In this document: in pieces, positions 42,176-53,649 of the stretch
Numbering within the stretch: position 1 is the stretch's first letter
Layout: the number at the start of each line of letters is the position of its first letter
NCBI GenBank assembly: GCA_020637195.1
Contig: JACJWK010000005.1
Coordinates: 117,773 to 181,772 of the forward strand
Source of the DNA: Microthrixaceae bacterium
GTDB taxonomy: Bacteria > Actinomycetota > Acidimicrobiia > Acidimicrobiales > DATDAH01
DNA length: 64,000 bases
Direction: 5' to 3'
The notes under the pieces: generated by a model
Seen by the model: the letters and a program-made list of their open reading frames with translations, nothing else
Told to the model about the DNA's origin: nothing
Database searches by the model: none
Made by a program: the position numbers and the translations under genes

Positions 42176-43140
42176 GCCGGGACCTCGTCGGCGCCGGCCT
42201 CGGCCATGTGCCCGCCGGTGAGCTGGAGGAACACGTCGTCGAGGGTGGGGGTGCGCAGGGTGAGCTCGCGGACGGTGACCGCGCCGCCGTTCAGCGCCAC
42301 CGCCACGGGGCTGAGGGTGGCCGAGCCGTCGTCGGCCGAGATGGTCAGCTCGTCGCCGTGGACCTCGACCCCGTCGACGCCGTCGACCCCGTCGAGCGCC
42401 GCCGCGGCGGCGCTCACGTCGCCGTCCACCCGGGCCACGATCACGTCGGCGCCGACGGAGCGCTTCAGCTCGGCCGGCGTGCCCTCGGCCACCAGTCGAC
42501 CGCGGTCGATGATCCCGACGCGGTCGGCCAGCTCGTCGGCCTCCTCCAGGTACTGGGTGGTGAGGAAGATGGTCATCTCCAGCTCCTCGTTGAGGCGGCG
42601 CACCTCGTCCCACACCGCCATGCGCGAGACCGGGTCGAGCCCCGTGGTGGGCTCGTCGAGGAAGAGCAGGTCGGGGTTGTGCACGAGCGCGGCGGCCAGG
42701 TCGAGACGGCGCTTCATGCCCCCCGAGTAGGTGCCGATGGGCTGCTCGAGGGCGGGGCCGATGTCGATGAGGTCGCGCACGTCCTCCAACCGCCGACGGG
42801 CGTCCGCCTTGGAGAGCCCGTACAGCCGGCCCTGGAGCTGGAGGAGCTCGGCACCGGTCTGCTTCAGGTCCAGCGCGGCCTCCTGGAGGGCGACGCCGAT
42901 GCGCAGCCGCACGGCCTCGGGCTCGTCGTGCACGTCGTGGCCGAGCACCACGGCCTGTCCCCCGGTGGGGGCGATGAGGGTGCACAGCACCTTCACGAGG
43001 GTGGACTTGCCGGCCCCGTTGGGGCCGAGGAAGCCGTAGATCTCGCCGTGGCGCACCTCGAGGTCGACGCCCGCGACGGCCTGGGTGTCGCCGTAGCGGC
43101 GCTCGAGGCGCCGGCACACGACCGCGGGCTCGTCGGGCAT
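42172..43140 (-). CDS. DrrA-family ABC ATP-binding protein
   Basis: This 322-residue ATPase has Walker A GFLGPNGAGKSTLVKVLC, signature GTYSGGMKRRLDLAAALVHN, Walker B LLFLDEPTTGLDPVSRMAVW and H-loop IFLTTQYLEEADELADR. The long C-terminal domain ending in TLDDVFLQLTGG is the DrrA hallmark that supports assembly with DrrB. It is first gene of the four-gene exporter cluster (drrA-drrB-like, ATPase, permease, then the SLH esterase). ATG 43140 is 20 nt from the nurA stop. Confidence 0.92.
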   Translation of the reverse strand: MPDEPAVVCRRLERRYGDTQAVAGVDLEVRHGEIYGFLGPNGAGKSTLVKVLCTLIAPTGGQAVVLGHDVHDEPEAVRLRIGVALQEAALDLKQTGAELLQLQGRLYGLSKADARRRLEDVRDLIDIGPALEQPIGTYSGGMKRRLDLAAALVHNPDLLFLDEPTTGLDPVSRMAVWDEVRRLNEELEMTIFLTTQYLEEADELADRVGIIDRGRLVAEGTPAELKRSVGADVIVARVDGDVSAAAAALDGVDGVDGVEVHGDELTISADDGSATLSPVAVALNGGAVTVRELTLRTPTLDDVFLQLTGGHMAEAGADEVPA

Positions 43141-43160
43141 GGTCGGACGGTACCGGGCGA

Positions 43161-44090
43161 TCAGGCCGCGGCCGCAGCCGAGCGCAGGGCGCGATAGAGC
43201 AGCGCCGGGTCCCCCAGGCGCCGGCGGAGCTCGCGCTCGAGGCCGGCGATCGGGTGCAGGTTCTGCGGGGCGCGTGGATCCTTGTGGGGCTGGCTGGCGA
43301 AGCGGGGCAGCGCGGCCGTGACGCGATCGGCGACGGCCGCGGCCTCCGCCACCGTGGCGTCGGCGGCGACCTCGCACCGGACGACCCCCGCCCAGGGGTG
43401 TCCCTCGGCGCCGGGCAGCCGCACGTACCACGAGTACCGGGACCAGCTGAGGCTGATGACGACGAACAGCGGCGTCCGCTCCCCCGGGGCCAAGGCGGCG
43501 ACGACCCGCTCGGGCCCGGCGGCCAGGTAGCCCACGTGGTGGGTCTTCACGTAGCCGACCGCGCGGGGTGCGGCCCCGCCGCGCTTGAGCGGGCCGTCGA
43601 CGACCACCAGGTCGGCGGCGTCGGCCACCTCGGTGGCGACCTCGGCCTCGAGGTCGCCCATGCACCGTTGCAGCGAGAGCGAGAGCTGCTCGAGGTCGTC
43701 GCCCGCCACGGCCCGGACCGGGAAGGTGGCGTGCCGGGTGACGACGGGCTCGGCGTCGCGGGCCGGGCAGAACAGGCCCCGGGCCACGCGGGCGTGGACG
43801 AGCCGGGCGCGGCCGTCGGAGCGCACGGCCCCCGACGCGTAGGACGCGCAGATGCCCTGGTGGACGGCGCCGTCCTCGGCGGTGACCCAGACCCGGGCCT
43901 CGACGCGGCGCACCCCGTCGACGAAGAGCACCGAGGTGGGCGCGGCGGTGCCCGGCGCCGGCCGACGGGGGGCCCACGCCTCGACCGGGACCTCGACCCC
44001 CAGGTCGGCCGGCGTGGCGGGGTCGGCCAGGGCCGCCGGGTCGAGCGGCGCGCCGTACTCCGGCGCCCAGCCCTCGATCGCGAAGCGCAC
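43161..44090 (-). CDS. nurA: NurA-family 5'-3' DNA nuclease
   Basis: This 309-residue protein has the NurA nuclease pattern: first metal Asp in SVLFVDGVRRVEARVW (Asp58), second Asp in DLVVVDGPLKRGG (Asp165), a basic YVKTHHVGYL, and a late NLHPIAGLERELRRRLGD (His279). In archaea NurA forms a complex with HerA and resects DNA ends after Mre11-Rad50. Here it is last in the run herA-sbcD-sbcC-nurA, 12 nt after sbcC, which is strong context support. Sequence similarity to archaeal NurA is low by eye, so the call rests on motifs plus gene order. Confidence 0.75.
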   Translation of the reverse strand: MRFAIEGWAPEYGAPLDPAALADPATPADLGVEVPVEAWAPRRPAPGTAAPTSVLFVDGVRRVEARVWVTAEDGAVHQGICASYASGAVRSDGRARLVHARVARGLFCPARDAEPVVTRHATFPVRAVAGDDLEQLSLSLQRCMGDLEAEVATEVADAADLVVVDGPLKRGGAAPRAVGYVKTHHVGYLAAGPERVVAALAPGERTPLFVVISLSWSRYSWYVRLPGAEGHPWAGVVRCEVAADATVAEAAAVADRVTAALPRFASQPHKDPRAPQNLHPIAGLERELRRRLGDPALLYRALRSAAAAA

Positions 44091-44102
44091 GACCCGGCGC
44101 TC

Positions 44103-46511
44103 TCAGTCCTCGACCCGCTCGATGGCCGAGCCGGCCGGGCCCTTGCGCACCTCGTAGCGGACGGGCAGGCGCTCGGCCAGCTCGCGCACGTGGGTGACCA
44201 CCCCGACGACCCGGCCCTGGGCGCCCAGTTCCTCGAGCGCGGTGGCGACCGTCTCGAGGGTGTCGGCGTCGAGGCTGCCGAAGCCCTCGTCGAGGAACAG
44301 CGACTCGAGGCGGACCGCCCCACCCGCGGCCAGCTCGGCGATCTGGTCGGCGAGGGCGAGGGCCAGGGCGAGCGAGACGAGGAACGTCTCACCGCCCGAC
44401 AGCGTCCGGGCCAGGCGGACCGTGTCGGCGTTGGCGTGGTCGACCACCGTGAACTGGCGCTTGTCGTCCACCGCGAGCGAGTAGGACCCGCCCGCCAGGG
44501 CGCCGAGCTGGCGGGTGGCGCCGTCGAGCAGGCGGTCGTGGGCCTCGTCGAGGATCCAGTGCTCGAAGCGGTCCGCCTTGAGGTGCTGGGCCAGGGTGCG
44601 GGCGAGGGCCTCGGCCCGGTCGGCGGTGCCGCGCTCCGCGTCGAGCTGGCTGCGTCGGGCCAGCTCGTCGTCGAGGGTGGCGAGCTGGCCCTCGGCGCGG
44701 GTGCGCTCCTCGACGGCGACGGTGAGCGGCGCCCTGCCCTCCAGCTCGAGGTCGACGCTGCGGCAGAAGTCCTCGATGCGGGTGACGACCTCGACGCGCT
44801 GCTCGTCGGCGGCGACGGCTCGGGCGGCCGCGGCGGCGGCCTGCTCGTCGAGGGCGGGGCGCTGCTCGTCGGCCCACGCCACCAGCGCGGTCCAGTCGTC
44901 GGCGAGCCGGTCGCCCTGCGCCGGTGGCGGCCCGAGCGCGGCCAGCTCGTCGCGCCGGCGGTCGAAGTCGCGGCGCTGCTCGCGCTCGCGCTCGGCGAGC
45001 CGGTCCTGGCTGGTGGTGAGGCGGTCCAGGTTGGCCCGGGCCTCCCGGTCCGCGGCCCGGGCGTTGACGAGATCCTGCTCGGCTCGTACCAGGGCCTCGA
45101 GCCGGGCCCGGGCGGCCGCCAGCGGCGGCTGCCCGTCCACCCGGGCGTCCAGGTCGGCGAGCTGCTCGCGCACGCCGGCCAGGGTGACCTCGATCTTGTC
45201 GAGCGCCCGTTGGGCCTCGGTCAGGCGGAGCTGCGCGGCCGATGCGTCCTCGGCGGCCCGGGCGCGGGCGGCGGTGGCGTCGGCGACGCCGAGCGCGTCG
45301 TGCTCGGGCAGGTGGCCCACGGGTTGCCGACAGACCGGGCACGGCTCGCCCACCGTGAGGGTGGCCACGAGGGCCCCGGCCAGGTCGTCGCGGCGGGCGG
45401 CCTCGAGCGCCTCCTCGGCGGCGCGGAGCGCGGCCGCCGTGGCGTCGACGGCTTCGCGCGCCTCGCCCGCGGCCGTGCGGGCCTCGACCTGTCGCGCCTC
45501 GCCCCGCAGGAGCCGCGCCGCGACGGCCTCGCGCTCCTCGAGGTCGCGGACCGCCAGCTCGAGCGCCGTCCGGTCGACGTCGGGATCGTGGGCGGCCTCG
45601 GCCTCGGCCAGCACGGCGGCGGCGAGGTCGGCCTCGGTGCGGCGGCGGTCCACCTCGTCGCGGACGCTCGCGAGCTTGGTGCCCATCTCGGCGACGTCGG
45701 CGGGCACCGCGAGACCCGCGAGGCGACCGGCCTGGTCGGTGAGGCCGGCGGCCTCGCTCCGGGCGGCCTCGGCGTCGCCGGCGAGGCGGTCGAGCTCGGG
45801 CTGGGCCTCCTCGATCTTGTCCACGAGGTTGGCGAGCAGCTTGACCCGGCCGGCGAGGGCCTTGCGCGCGTCCACGGTGGCGTGCGCGAGGTCGGCGAGC
45901 CGGCGGTCGAGCAGGTCGCGCTCGACCGCGGCGGCGCGCGCCCGCTGGTTGGCGAGCGCCCGCATCTGCTCGTAGACGCCGAGCCCGAGCAGCTCGACGA
46001 GCAGGTCCTGGCGCTCGGCGGGCTTCTCGTGGAGGAAGCGGGCGAACTCGCCCTGGGGCAGCACGACGCAGGTGTTGAAGTGCTCGAAGGACAGCCCGAG
46101 CAGCCCCGCGACGGCGGCCGTGACGCCGTCGGCGTCGCCGGCCAGGTTCTCGACGCTGCCGGCGTCGGGCCCGACGCCGTCCAGGCGCTCGAGCCGGGCC
46201 TCCTTGGTGGTGGCCCCGCCCCGGCCGGTCATGCGCACGACCCGGGCGACGCGGTAGGCCTCGGCACCGAGCGCGAAGTCGAGCCGGACGCGCGCCTCGA
46301 CCTTCCCCTGGCTCACCAGCGGGGCCACGAGACGGCGGTCGCCGTAGCGGGCGACCGACCCGTAGAGCGCGAAGGTGAGCGCGTCGATGACGCTGGACTT
46401 GCCCGCTCCGGTCGGTCCCGACAGGGCGAACAGGTCGGCGCCCCGGAAGTCGACGGTGGTGCGGTCGCGGAAGGCGGTGAAGCCCTCGACCTCGAGCTCG
46501 AGCGGACGCAT
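44103..46511 (-). CDS. sbcC: SbcC/Rad50 SMC-like ATPase
   Basis: This is an 802-residue protein. N-terminal Walker A LSGPTGAGKSSVIDALTFAL follows LELEVEGFTAFRDRTTVDFR, with Q-loop VLPQGEFARFLHEKPAER. Long coiled coils flank the zinc-hook GEPCPVCRQPVGH (CxxC at about 390). The C-terminal signature LSGGETFLVSLALALALADQ, Walker B LESLFLDEGFGSLDADTLET and H-loop VVGVVTHVRELAERL complete the ATPase. With SbcD it tethers and processes DNA ends and hairpins. It is shorter than E. coli SbcC (1048), like other actinobacterial versions. Its ATG overlaps the sbcD stop (TGATG). Confidence 0.95.
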   Translation of the reverse strand: MRPLELEVEGFTAFRDRTTVDFRGADLFALSGPTGAGKSSVIDALTFALYGSVARYGDRRLVAPLVSQGKVEARVRLDFALGAEAYRVARVVRMTGRGGATTKEARLERLDGVGPDAGSVENLAGDADGVTAAVAGLLGLSFEHFNTCVVLPQGEFARFLHEKPAERQDLLVELLGLGVYEQMRALANQRARAAAVERDLLDRRLADLAHATVDARKALAGRVKLLANLVDKIEEAQPELDRLAGDAEAARSEAAGLTDQAGRLAGLAVPADVAEMGTKLASVRDEVDRRRTEADLAAAVLAEAEAAHDPDVDRTALELAVRDLEEREAVAARLLRGEARQVEARTAAGEAREAVDATAAALRAAEEALEAARRDDLAGALVATLTVGEPCPVCRQPVGHLPEHDALGVADATAARARAAEDASAAQLRLTEAQRALDKIEVTLAGVREQLADLDARVDGQPPLAAARARLEALVRAEQDLVNARAADREARANLDRLTTSQDRLAEREREQRRDFDRRRDELAALGPPPAQGDRLADDWTALVAWADEQRPALDEQAAAAAARAVAADEQRVEVVTRIEDFCRSVDLELEGRAPLTVAVEERTRAEGQLATLDDELARRSQLDAERGTADRAEALARTLAQHLKADRFEHWILDEAHDRLLDGATRQLGALAGGSYSLAVDDKRQFTVVDHANADTVRLARTLSGGETFLVSLALALALADQIAELAAGGAVRLESLFLDEGFGSLDADTLETVATALEELGAQGRVVGVVTHVRELAERLPVRYEVRKGPAGSAIERVED

Positions 46512-47665
46512 CAGCGGTCGCCCTCCTCGGTGGCGACCGCGTCGAGGAGCTCGGCGAACAGCGCCGAGAGGTCGGGGTCGGCGGCGTCCTGCTCGGCGAG
46601 GTAGAGGTCGAACAGCTCGATCGGGGTGCGGCCGGCGCGCTCGGCCCGCTCGCGTCGCTCGGCCTCGGGACGCACGACCGTGACCTCGACGGCGTCAGGC
46701 AGGAGCGCCCGCACGTCGTCGGCCAGCCCCGCCCGGGCGGGCTCGTCCACCCGGACGCGCAGGAAGTCGTCGGCGGTGGTGCCGGCCAGGGCCTCCAGGG
46801 CGGCGAGATCGCCCTCGACGGTGCGCAGGCGCCGGCCCGCGGTGAGCGCCACCGAGCGGACCTGGGCGGGCGTTCCGGGTGCGGCCTCCACCACCAGCAC
46901 GGCCTTGTCGTCGGCCGTCTCGCCGAAGTCGAGCTGGAGGGGCGACCCGCAGTACCAGGCCGGGCACGGGGCCGGGACGGACTGCTGGCGGTGGAGGTGG
47001 CCGAGCGCCACGTAGTGGGTGCCCGAGGGGAAGGCCGTGGCGGGCACGCTGTAGTCGTCGAAGAGGTGCGCGGCGCGCTCGCCGCCGCCGGCCTGCCCGC
47101 CCACCACCATGAGGTGGGCGACGAGCACGTTGACGGTGTCGTCGCCGAAGCCCGAGGCGAGCAGCTCGATGGCCTGGCGCACCCGCTCGGCGTAGCGGCC
47201 GCCGTGCTGGTCGGCGTCGAGGCCCATCAGGTCGGCGGCGGTGACGATGTAGCGCTGGCTGGGGAAGGGCACGACCGCGAGACGGGCCCGCTCGCCCCCC
47301 GCCTCGATGTCGATGACCCCGCCGTCGTCCGGGCCGGTGAGCATCGGGACGACCTGCACCCCCCCGAGGGCCAGCAGGGGCGCCACCGCGGCGAGGCGGC
47401 GGGCGTTGTCGTGGTTGCCCGCCACCACGACGACCGGGCGGTCGCCGTCGGCGGCGAGCTGGAGCAGGGCGCGGTACACGCACCGCTCGGCGTCGGGGCT
47501 CGGCGCGGCGGTGTCGAACAGGTCGCCCGCCACCAGCACGAGGTCGACCGCCTCGGCGTCGGCGATGCCGACGATCTCGGCCAGGACGGCGTCGTGCTCG
47601 TCGGCCCGTGAGCGCCCCCGGATGGTCTTGCCGACGTGCCAGTCGGAGGTGTGCAGGAGCTTCAT
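46511..47665 (-). CDS. sbcD: SbcD/Mre11 nuclease
   Basis: This 384-residue calcineurin-like phosphoesterase has MKLLHTSDWHVGKTIRGRSR, LVLVAGDLFDTAAPSPDAER, VVVVAGNHDNARRLAA, NVLVAHLMVVGG and HYVALGHLHRQQSVPA; these carry the Asp, His and Asn metal ligands of Mre11. The C-terminal part has the capping and Rad50-binding regions. It is a 3'-5' exonuclease and endonuclease working with SbcC. It starts 7 nt after herA, so the genes are co-transcribed. Confidence 0.96.
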   Translation of the reverse strand: MKLLHTSDWHVGKTIRGRSRADEHDAVLAEIVGIADAEAVDLVLVAGDLFDTAAPSPDAERCVYRALLQLAADGDRPVVVVAGNHDNARRLAAVAPLLALGGVQVVPMLTGPDDGGVIDIEAGGERARLAVVPFPSQRYIVTAADLMGLDADQHGGRYAERVRQAIELLASGFGDDTVNVLVAHLMVVGGQAGGGERAAHLFDDYSVPATAFPSGTHYVALGHLHRQQSVPAPCPAWYCGSPLQLDFGETADDKAVLVVEAAPGTPAQVRSVALTAGRRLRTVEGDLAALEALAGTTADDFLRVRVDEPARAGLADDVRALLPDAVEVTVVRPEAERRERAERAGRTPIELFDLYLAEQDAADPDLSALFAELLDAVATEEGDR

Positions 47666-47672
47666 GCGGGGG

Positions 47673-49366
<1,694 letters not shown>

Positions 49367-49370
<4 letters not shown>

Positions 49371-49819
49371 GGGGCGAACCTACCGCGGGCCTGTGACACT
49401 CCGATCGACCCCGGCAGCAGGGTGAAGCGGCCGCCCGACAGCGGACGGAGCACGGAGAAGTGCCGCCGGTCCAGGGTGAGCACGGAGCGGGTGCGGTGGC
49501 GGTCGGCCAGCACGGCGATGGACGCGTCGGCCACGCTGACCTCCTGGTCCCGGTAGCGCTCGACCAGGCCCGCCGCCGTCGCGAGGTCCGCCGGTCCGAG
49601 GTCGGCCAGGTGGTAGGCGCCGCCGGCGAGCTCGCGCAGCGCCTCGAGCTCGGCGGCGACGCCGAGCCGGGTGGCCACCAAGTAGTCGAGCTCGGCGACG
49701 ACGTAGGGCGACACCACCAGCGGCTCCATCTCGGACGCGACGAGGTCGCGCACCGCGGCGTGGGCCGGCTCGCGGGCGTTGAACAGGGCGAGCAGGCCAC
49801 TCGTGTCGGCGATGATCAT
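49367..49819 (-). CDS. vapC: PIN-domain ribonuclease toxin VapC
   Basis: This 150-residue PIN protein begins MIIADTSGLLALFNAREPAH (Asp5 metal ligand), has YVVAELDYLVATRLGVAAEL (Glu of the PIN site) and VERYRDQEVSVADASIAVLA (Asp pair), then SVLTLDRRHFSVLRPL. All four acidic positions are present, so it should be active. It is preceded by its antitoxin with an ATGA overlap. Its stop overlaps the herA start (GTGA), so the TA pair is translationally tied to the DNA-end-processing operon. Confidence 0.9.
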
Positions 49820-50025
49820 CGCTCGCCGAATCCGTGGAGCAGCTCGTCGGCACGCTCGGCGAAGGGCTCGCCGTCGAGGAACCCCGGCCGGGGCCGTGGC
49901 GCGTCCACCCCGGCGGCGATGGCCTGGCGGATCACCTCGGCCTCGGAGCACCCGCGGCGCCGGGCGGTCCGCGCCACGGCGGCCTTCAGCTCGTCCGGGA
50001 GATACACCGTGGTCTTCTGAGTCAT
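49816..50025 (-). CDS. vapB: ribbon-helix-helix antitoxin VapB
   Basis: This 69-residue protein has an N-terminal RHH DNA-binding motif: MTQKTTVYLPDELKAAVART then RRGCSEAEVIRQAIAAG. The C-terminal tail FLDGEPFAERADELLHGFGE should wrap the toxin. RHH antitoxins repress their own promoter with the toxin as co-repressor. The start ATG 50025 gives the usual length; ATG 50034 (MYGMTQ) is an alternative. The region upstream (50026-50060) holds TACCATGTATGG-like inverted sequence that could be the operator. First gene of the six-gene run. Confidence 0.85.
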   Translation of the reverse strand: MTQKTTVYLPDELKAAVARTARRRGCSEAEVIRQAIAAGVDAPRPRPGFLDGEPFAERADELLHGFGER

Positions 50026-50083
50026 GCCATACATGGTACCAGCGGTGGTATTCCTCACCGGGAGCCCACTCGTGGGCCGGTCA

Positions 50084-51215
50084 TCATGCGGCCGCCGCCG
50101 GGCCGACGTCGGGGTCGCCGCCGGCGTCGAGGCGTCGCTGTCGTCGTCGTTTGCGACGGCGGATCTCGGCGTCGAGCTGCTCTTTCCAGCGGTTGTGGGG
50201 GCCGCACTTGGGGTCGGCGTTGTCGGCGCTGGTGGGGCCGCCGTCGGTGTAGGGGAGGAGGTGGTCGATCTGGCAGCGCCACGACGGGGTGTCGCACCCG
50301 TGGGGGTGGCCGCACCAGTCGTGGGTGAGCTGCACGGCGGTGCGCAGGTCGCCGGTGAAGCCGCGGCGGGTCTGCCCGTAGTGCAGGGGGATCCCGTCGG
50401 GGTCGAGGACCAGGGCGCGGAGGTGGCCGGCGAGGCCGGCCGAGAGCGCGGTGGAGGGGGCGATGACGGTGCCGTCGTCGAGGCGGCAGGTGCGCTCGTC
50501 GGGGAAGGCGAGGTCGGTTCGGCCCGCCTTGCGGGCGAGCTCGGCGCAGAACGTGGCCCAGTCGATCACCACGTTCAGCACCGTGCGGGTGGCGGTGCCC
50601 GCCGCCCCGAGGGTCATGGCTGCGGAGCGCTCCGCCATGAGGACCTGGGCGTCGGCGCGGCGCTGGGCGGGGGTGCGGGCCAGATCGGCGACGCCGACGT
50701 TGCCCTCGCCGAGGCGGGCGACCGCCTCGGCCCAGTCCTGGTCGAACAGCCACTCGGAGAGCCGTTCGAGCTCGCGGGCGTAGATCGACCCGCCCACGGG
50801 GTCGAGGACCCCGTCGGTGAGCCACTGGTCCTCGAACGACTTCGAGGTGTGCCAGCGACGCCCGGCGAGCGCCGCCGCGGCTCGGTCGTCGGCGCCGTCG
50901 GGGTCGACCTGGTCGCACCAGTAGCGGACCTCCTGGCGGAACGCCACGTACCGCTTGTCGATCGCCCAGCCCACCAGTCGGGCCTCGTCGACCGCGAACG
51001 CCTCCTCGCGCCCGGCTCTCGCCGACACCAGCGTGTCGACGTTGAGGTCGCCGCGGCGAACGCCGCCCCAGCATCGACCAACGCCGCCCGGGCCACCGCC
51101 GGTCGGCGCCGCCCGCCACGGCCACCGAACCATCCACGCCGCCGGGCGCCATCCACTCCTTCGGCGCCGAACCCCCCGCATCGGGCGCGACCTGTTGCAG
51201 ACGCGACGGCGGCAC
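50084..51215 (-). pseudogene. DUF222-HNH endonuclease, 5' end frameshifted
   Basis: From about 51052 to the stop at 50084 one frame is clean: DUF222 (VDTLVSARAGREEAFAVDEA, RLVGWAIDKRYVAFRQEVRY, GNVGVADLARTPAQRRADAQ) and a C-terminal HNH nuclease (CDTPSWRCQIDHLLPYTDGG, DPKCGPHNRWKEQ). Upstream the protein-like sequence jumps frames twice: AVARAALVDAGAAFAA (about 51100-51055) is in another frame and PPSRLQQVAPDAGGSAPKEW (from about 51212) in a third. No start gives the whole protein. The 13E12/DUF222-HNH family is abundant in actinobacteria and thought to be mobile or phage-related. It lies 58 nt upstream of vapB. Confidence 0.75.
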
Positions 51216-53649
51216 CGCCTCGGCACACTGCCCCCGGCACCCGCCGGGTCCACCAACGCCTGTCCAGACGCCCGAGATTCGATCGGTGCAGCAACGGGCA
51301 GCGACGGGCCTCCGACCAGAGACGGTTGTCCGGTGGCGCCGTGCCGCCAGAGGCTGCAGCTATGGGCTGCGACGAGCATCCATCACAGTTGGTCGACACT
51401 TGTTTGCAACCTTCCCGAGACGTACAGGCCAAAGTGCGGCGCTGACACTCGTCGCCTTTGCCTGATCTTGCCCGCAGCAAAAGGCGAGCGCGATCCGATC
51501 CTTTTCCACTTGTTCACACTGTGATCTGTCAGACCGGGGCGCCCGATCACGTCATGGGCCTGGGACCCAGCGCTCCACCTGATCGACATCGAGAACGTGA
51601 CCGATCCGCAGGCCGACCAGAGTGCGCGCTGCGCGGCTCCGCCGGAGACCAGTGGTGCGGCGCCCGGCGCTCCGGTTGAGCTGGCCGACCCGCATCCTCC
51701 TCCGGCCCGGATGGCGCACGGGCGCTGCTCGATGTCGTCCGGCACGAGCGAGCGCGACTCAGTCGGGTCCTGATGGCACCGGCGACGGTGTCGCCCGGCC
51801 GCTCAGCGGTGCGGGATCACCGTGACTCGTCGTCGTCGTGGCTCGAGCTCCGCCTCGCCGCAAGCACCTCGCCTACCTCGACCTCGATCTCCTGCCAGCC
51901 GGTCGTTCGCCGGTGGCAGCCTGATGGCGCGGGGCCGACCTCCGTCCAGCATCTCGACATCGATCTCGCCGGCGTGTCCGGCATCCTGGCGGAGCGCCAC
52001 GCCGCTTCCGCCTCGCTTGCCGCGCGGTGCCCTCTTCAGTCTGAATGACTGGCGATGGCGATAAGCAGAGAAGATCGACGGACCGATCCCCGGCACGCAT
52101 CGTCCGTCAGCTCGCTGAGCCGCCGATGTGCCGCGTGGAGTGGTCGGGTTCCTCACCGGTCTCGTCTACCGGTTGCCTTCGACGCTCGTCAGGGGTTGTC
52201 CTGTGCATCGATGATCGTGCGAGGCGACAGCCGACGTCTGCTGACCATGTCGCAGCCAGCGCCATCGAGGCGGTCCGACCTTGGGCTGTCGCGCCGATCC
52301 TCCGGACCCGACGACTTCGTGCACTTCTGAACACTCTTCGATTCGACCGGGAGGGCAGCTCGTCGAGCTCTACGAGCTCGTCGAACGACAGCCGACCCTT
52401 CGGGGCGCCTCTCCGCCCATCGCCCATGGCGAGCTCGCCGCCCGACCCATCGATCTGGCCGGCAGGGTGGGCTCCGCTTCTGCGCATCTCTCTGAGACGC
52501 GGACGATGGTTAGGGTCGACGAAGTTCGGCGCAGGTCCCTTCTTCCTCGACGTGTCGGCGAACGCTTCGCCTCGCGACTGTTCAGTCCTCGTTGACTGCC
52601 GAAGCTGACCCGTGGTCGACCCGCCCTTCGCGGCAATGGGGCGACGCGAACACTAGGCGGACCACTGGCAGTTCGGCAGCCGTCGCCGACAGCGCCGGGT
52701 CGCTGCAGCTGGCGATGGTGCCTGCGACCGGCGCGCGATCGTGGCGCACCGTCGGCGGCCTTCCAGCCGGGACGGAAGATCCGGGCGGGAGGCGTCGCCC
52801 TCCGATCTTTCGGGCATCGCACCGCACCTTTGCCTTGGCCGACCGGCACCAGACGATCCGTACTTATGTCAATGCTTGTCGGCGGGCCCTCGATCACAAA
52901 CGCTGCCGTGACACGACAGTCGTCGAGACCATGGTGATGTGGCGCAGCAACGAACGGTTTCGCCTGCGCGTCGCGCGCTCCGTCGGCGATCGGAATCATC
53001 GAGATCTGCGACGGTACGACCCCCCCAGGTCGACCTCGGCGCTGAAACGGGAGGTTAGACACTCGATGATGGTCTTCCAGTACGACCATTGACGCTCTCC
53101 GCCGGCCACCACCGCCAAGCGGGGCGGCGACCCGGGTCTGCCGACCGCCTCAAAGGCACAGGCCATGAGCTGCAGTTCGCCCGCGGGGCTTGAAGTCCGA
53201 ATCCTCGGCACCAGCGCCGGGACGACAGACAGGAACGGGCGGACTCGTGGGCGGCTGTGGTGACGCCCCGGAGAGCCTCGGCGACCACGACACGGTCGTG
53301 TTGCACGGACGTCGTCGTAGCCGCAGCCTCGTGCCCTGGTCGAGCGCGCTTGCGGACGGGCTCGAGTGCGTCGCCATCCGGCCGCGACTCGGGCTCCGCG
53401 TGGTGTGGGACCGAGCACCCTTCCGGAACAGGTGCGACCAGCACGTCGGCTCGCCTCGGCTGCATCAACGCGCCGGAACTTCCGTGTCCTGACAGTCCCC
53501 GCCTCTGACACCTAGCCGACCGAACACACGTACGCAAGGCTATTTCTGAGATTTTGGCGGGATTTCTCGCTCCCGTATCGGCAAATGGCCGATTCGGTAC
53601 CATCCGGCGCGGCGCTCGGTGGCGGGCGCCGGAGAGGGGTGCAGGACTC
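51216..53649. other. 2.4-kb eroded or noncoding stretch upstream of the RM operon
   Basis: No intact gene is visible on either strand. GC is lower than in neighbours and open frames have mixed, non-natural composition. At about 52010-51810 the reverse strand has a possible antitoxin-like fragment (ALRQDAGHAGEIDVEMLDGG), too weak to call. At about 53090-53000 the reverse strand reads IIECLTSRFSAEVDLGGSYR, ending in a stop. Immediately before hsdM the sequence becomes AT-richer (53530-53600), where its promoter should lie. The stretch may be the remains of inserted DNA that brought the RM genes. Confidence 0.45.

Noticed and set aside
40400..42730. A 776-codon + strand frame opposite the ABC exporter genes
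   Set aside because: Antisense to genes with intact Walker and signature motifs; low-complexity His/Glu/Gly composition.
43254..46604. A 1116-codon open frame on the + strand opposite nurA-sbcC
   Set aside because: It is the antisense shadow of two well-supported genes. Composition is Gly/Arg/Val/Glu-rich with no domain, a common artefact in very GC-rich DNA.
51810..52010. Possible AbrB/VapB-like antitoxin remnant on the reverse strand (ALRQDAGHAGEIDVEMLDGG)
   Set aside because: One short match-like stretch only. The N-terminal AbrB strand and any toxin partner could not be found.
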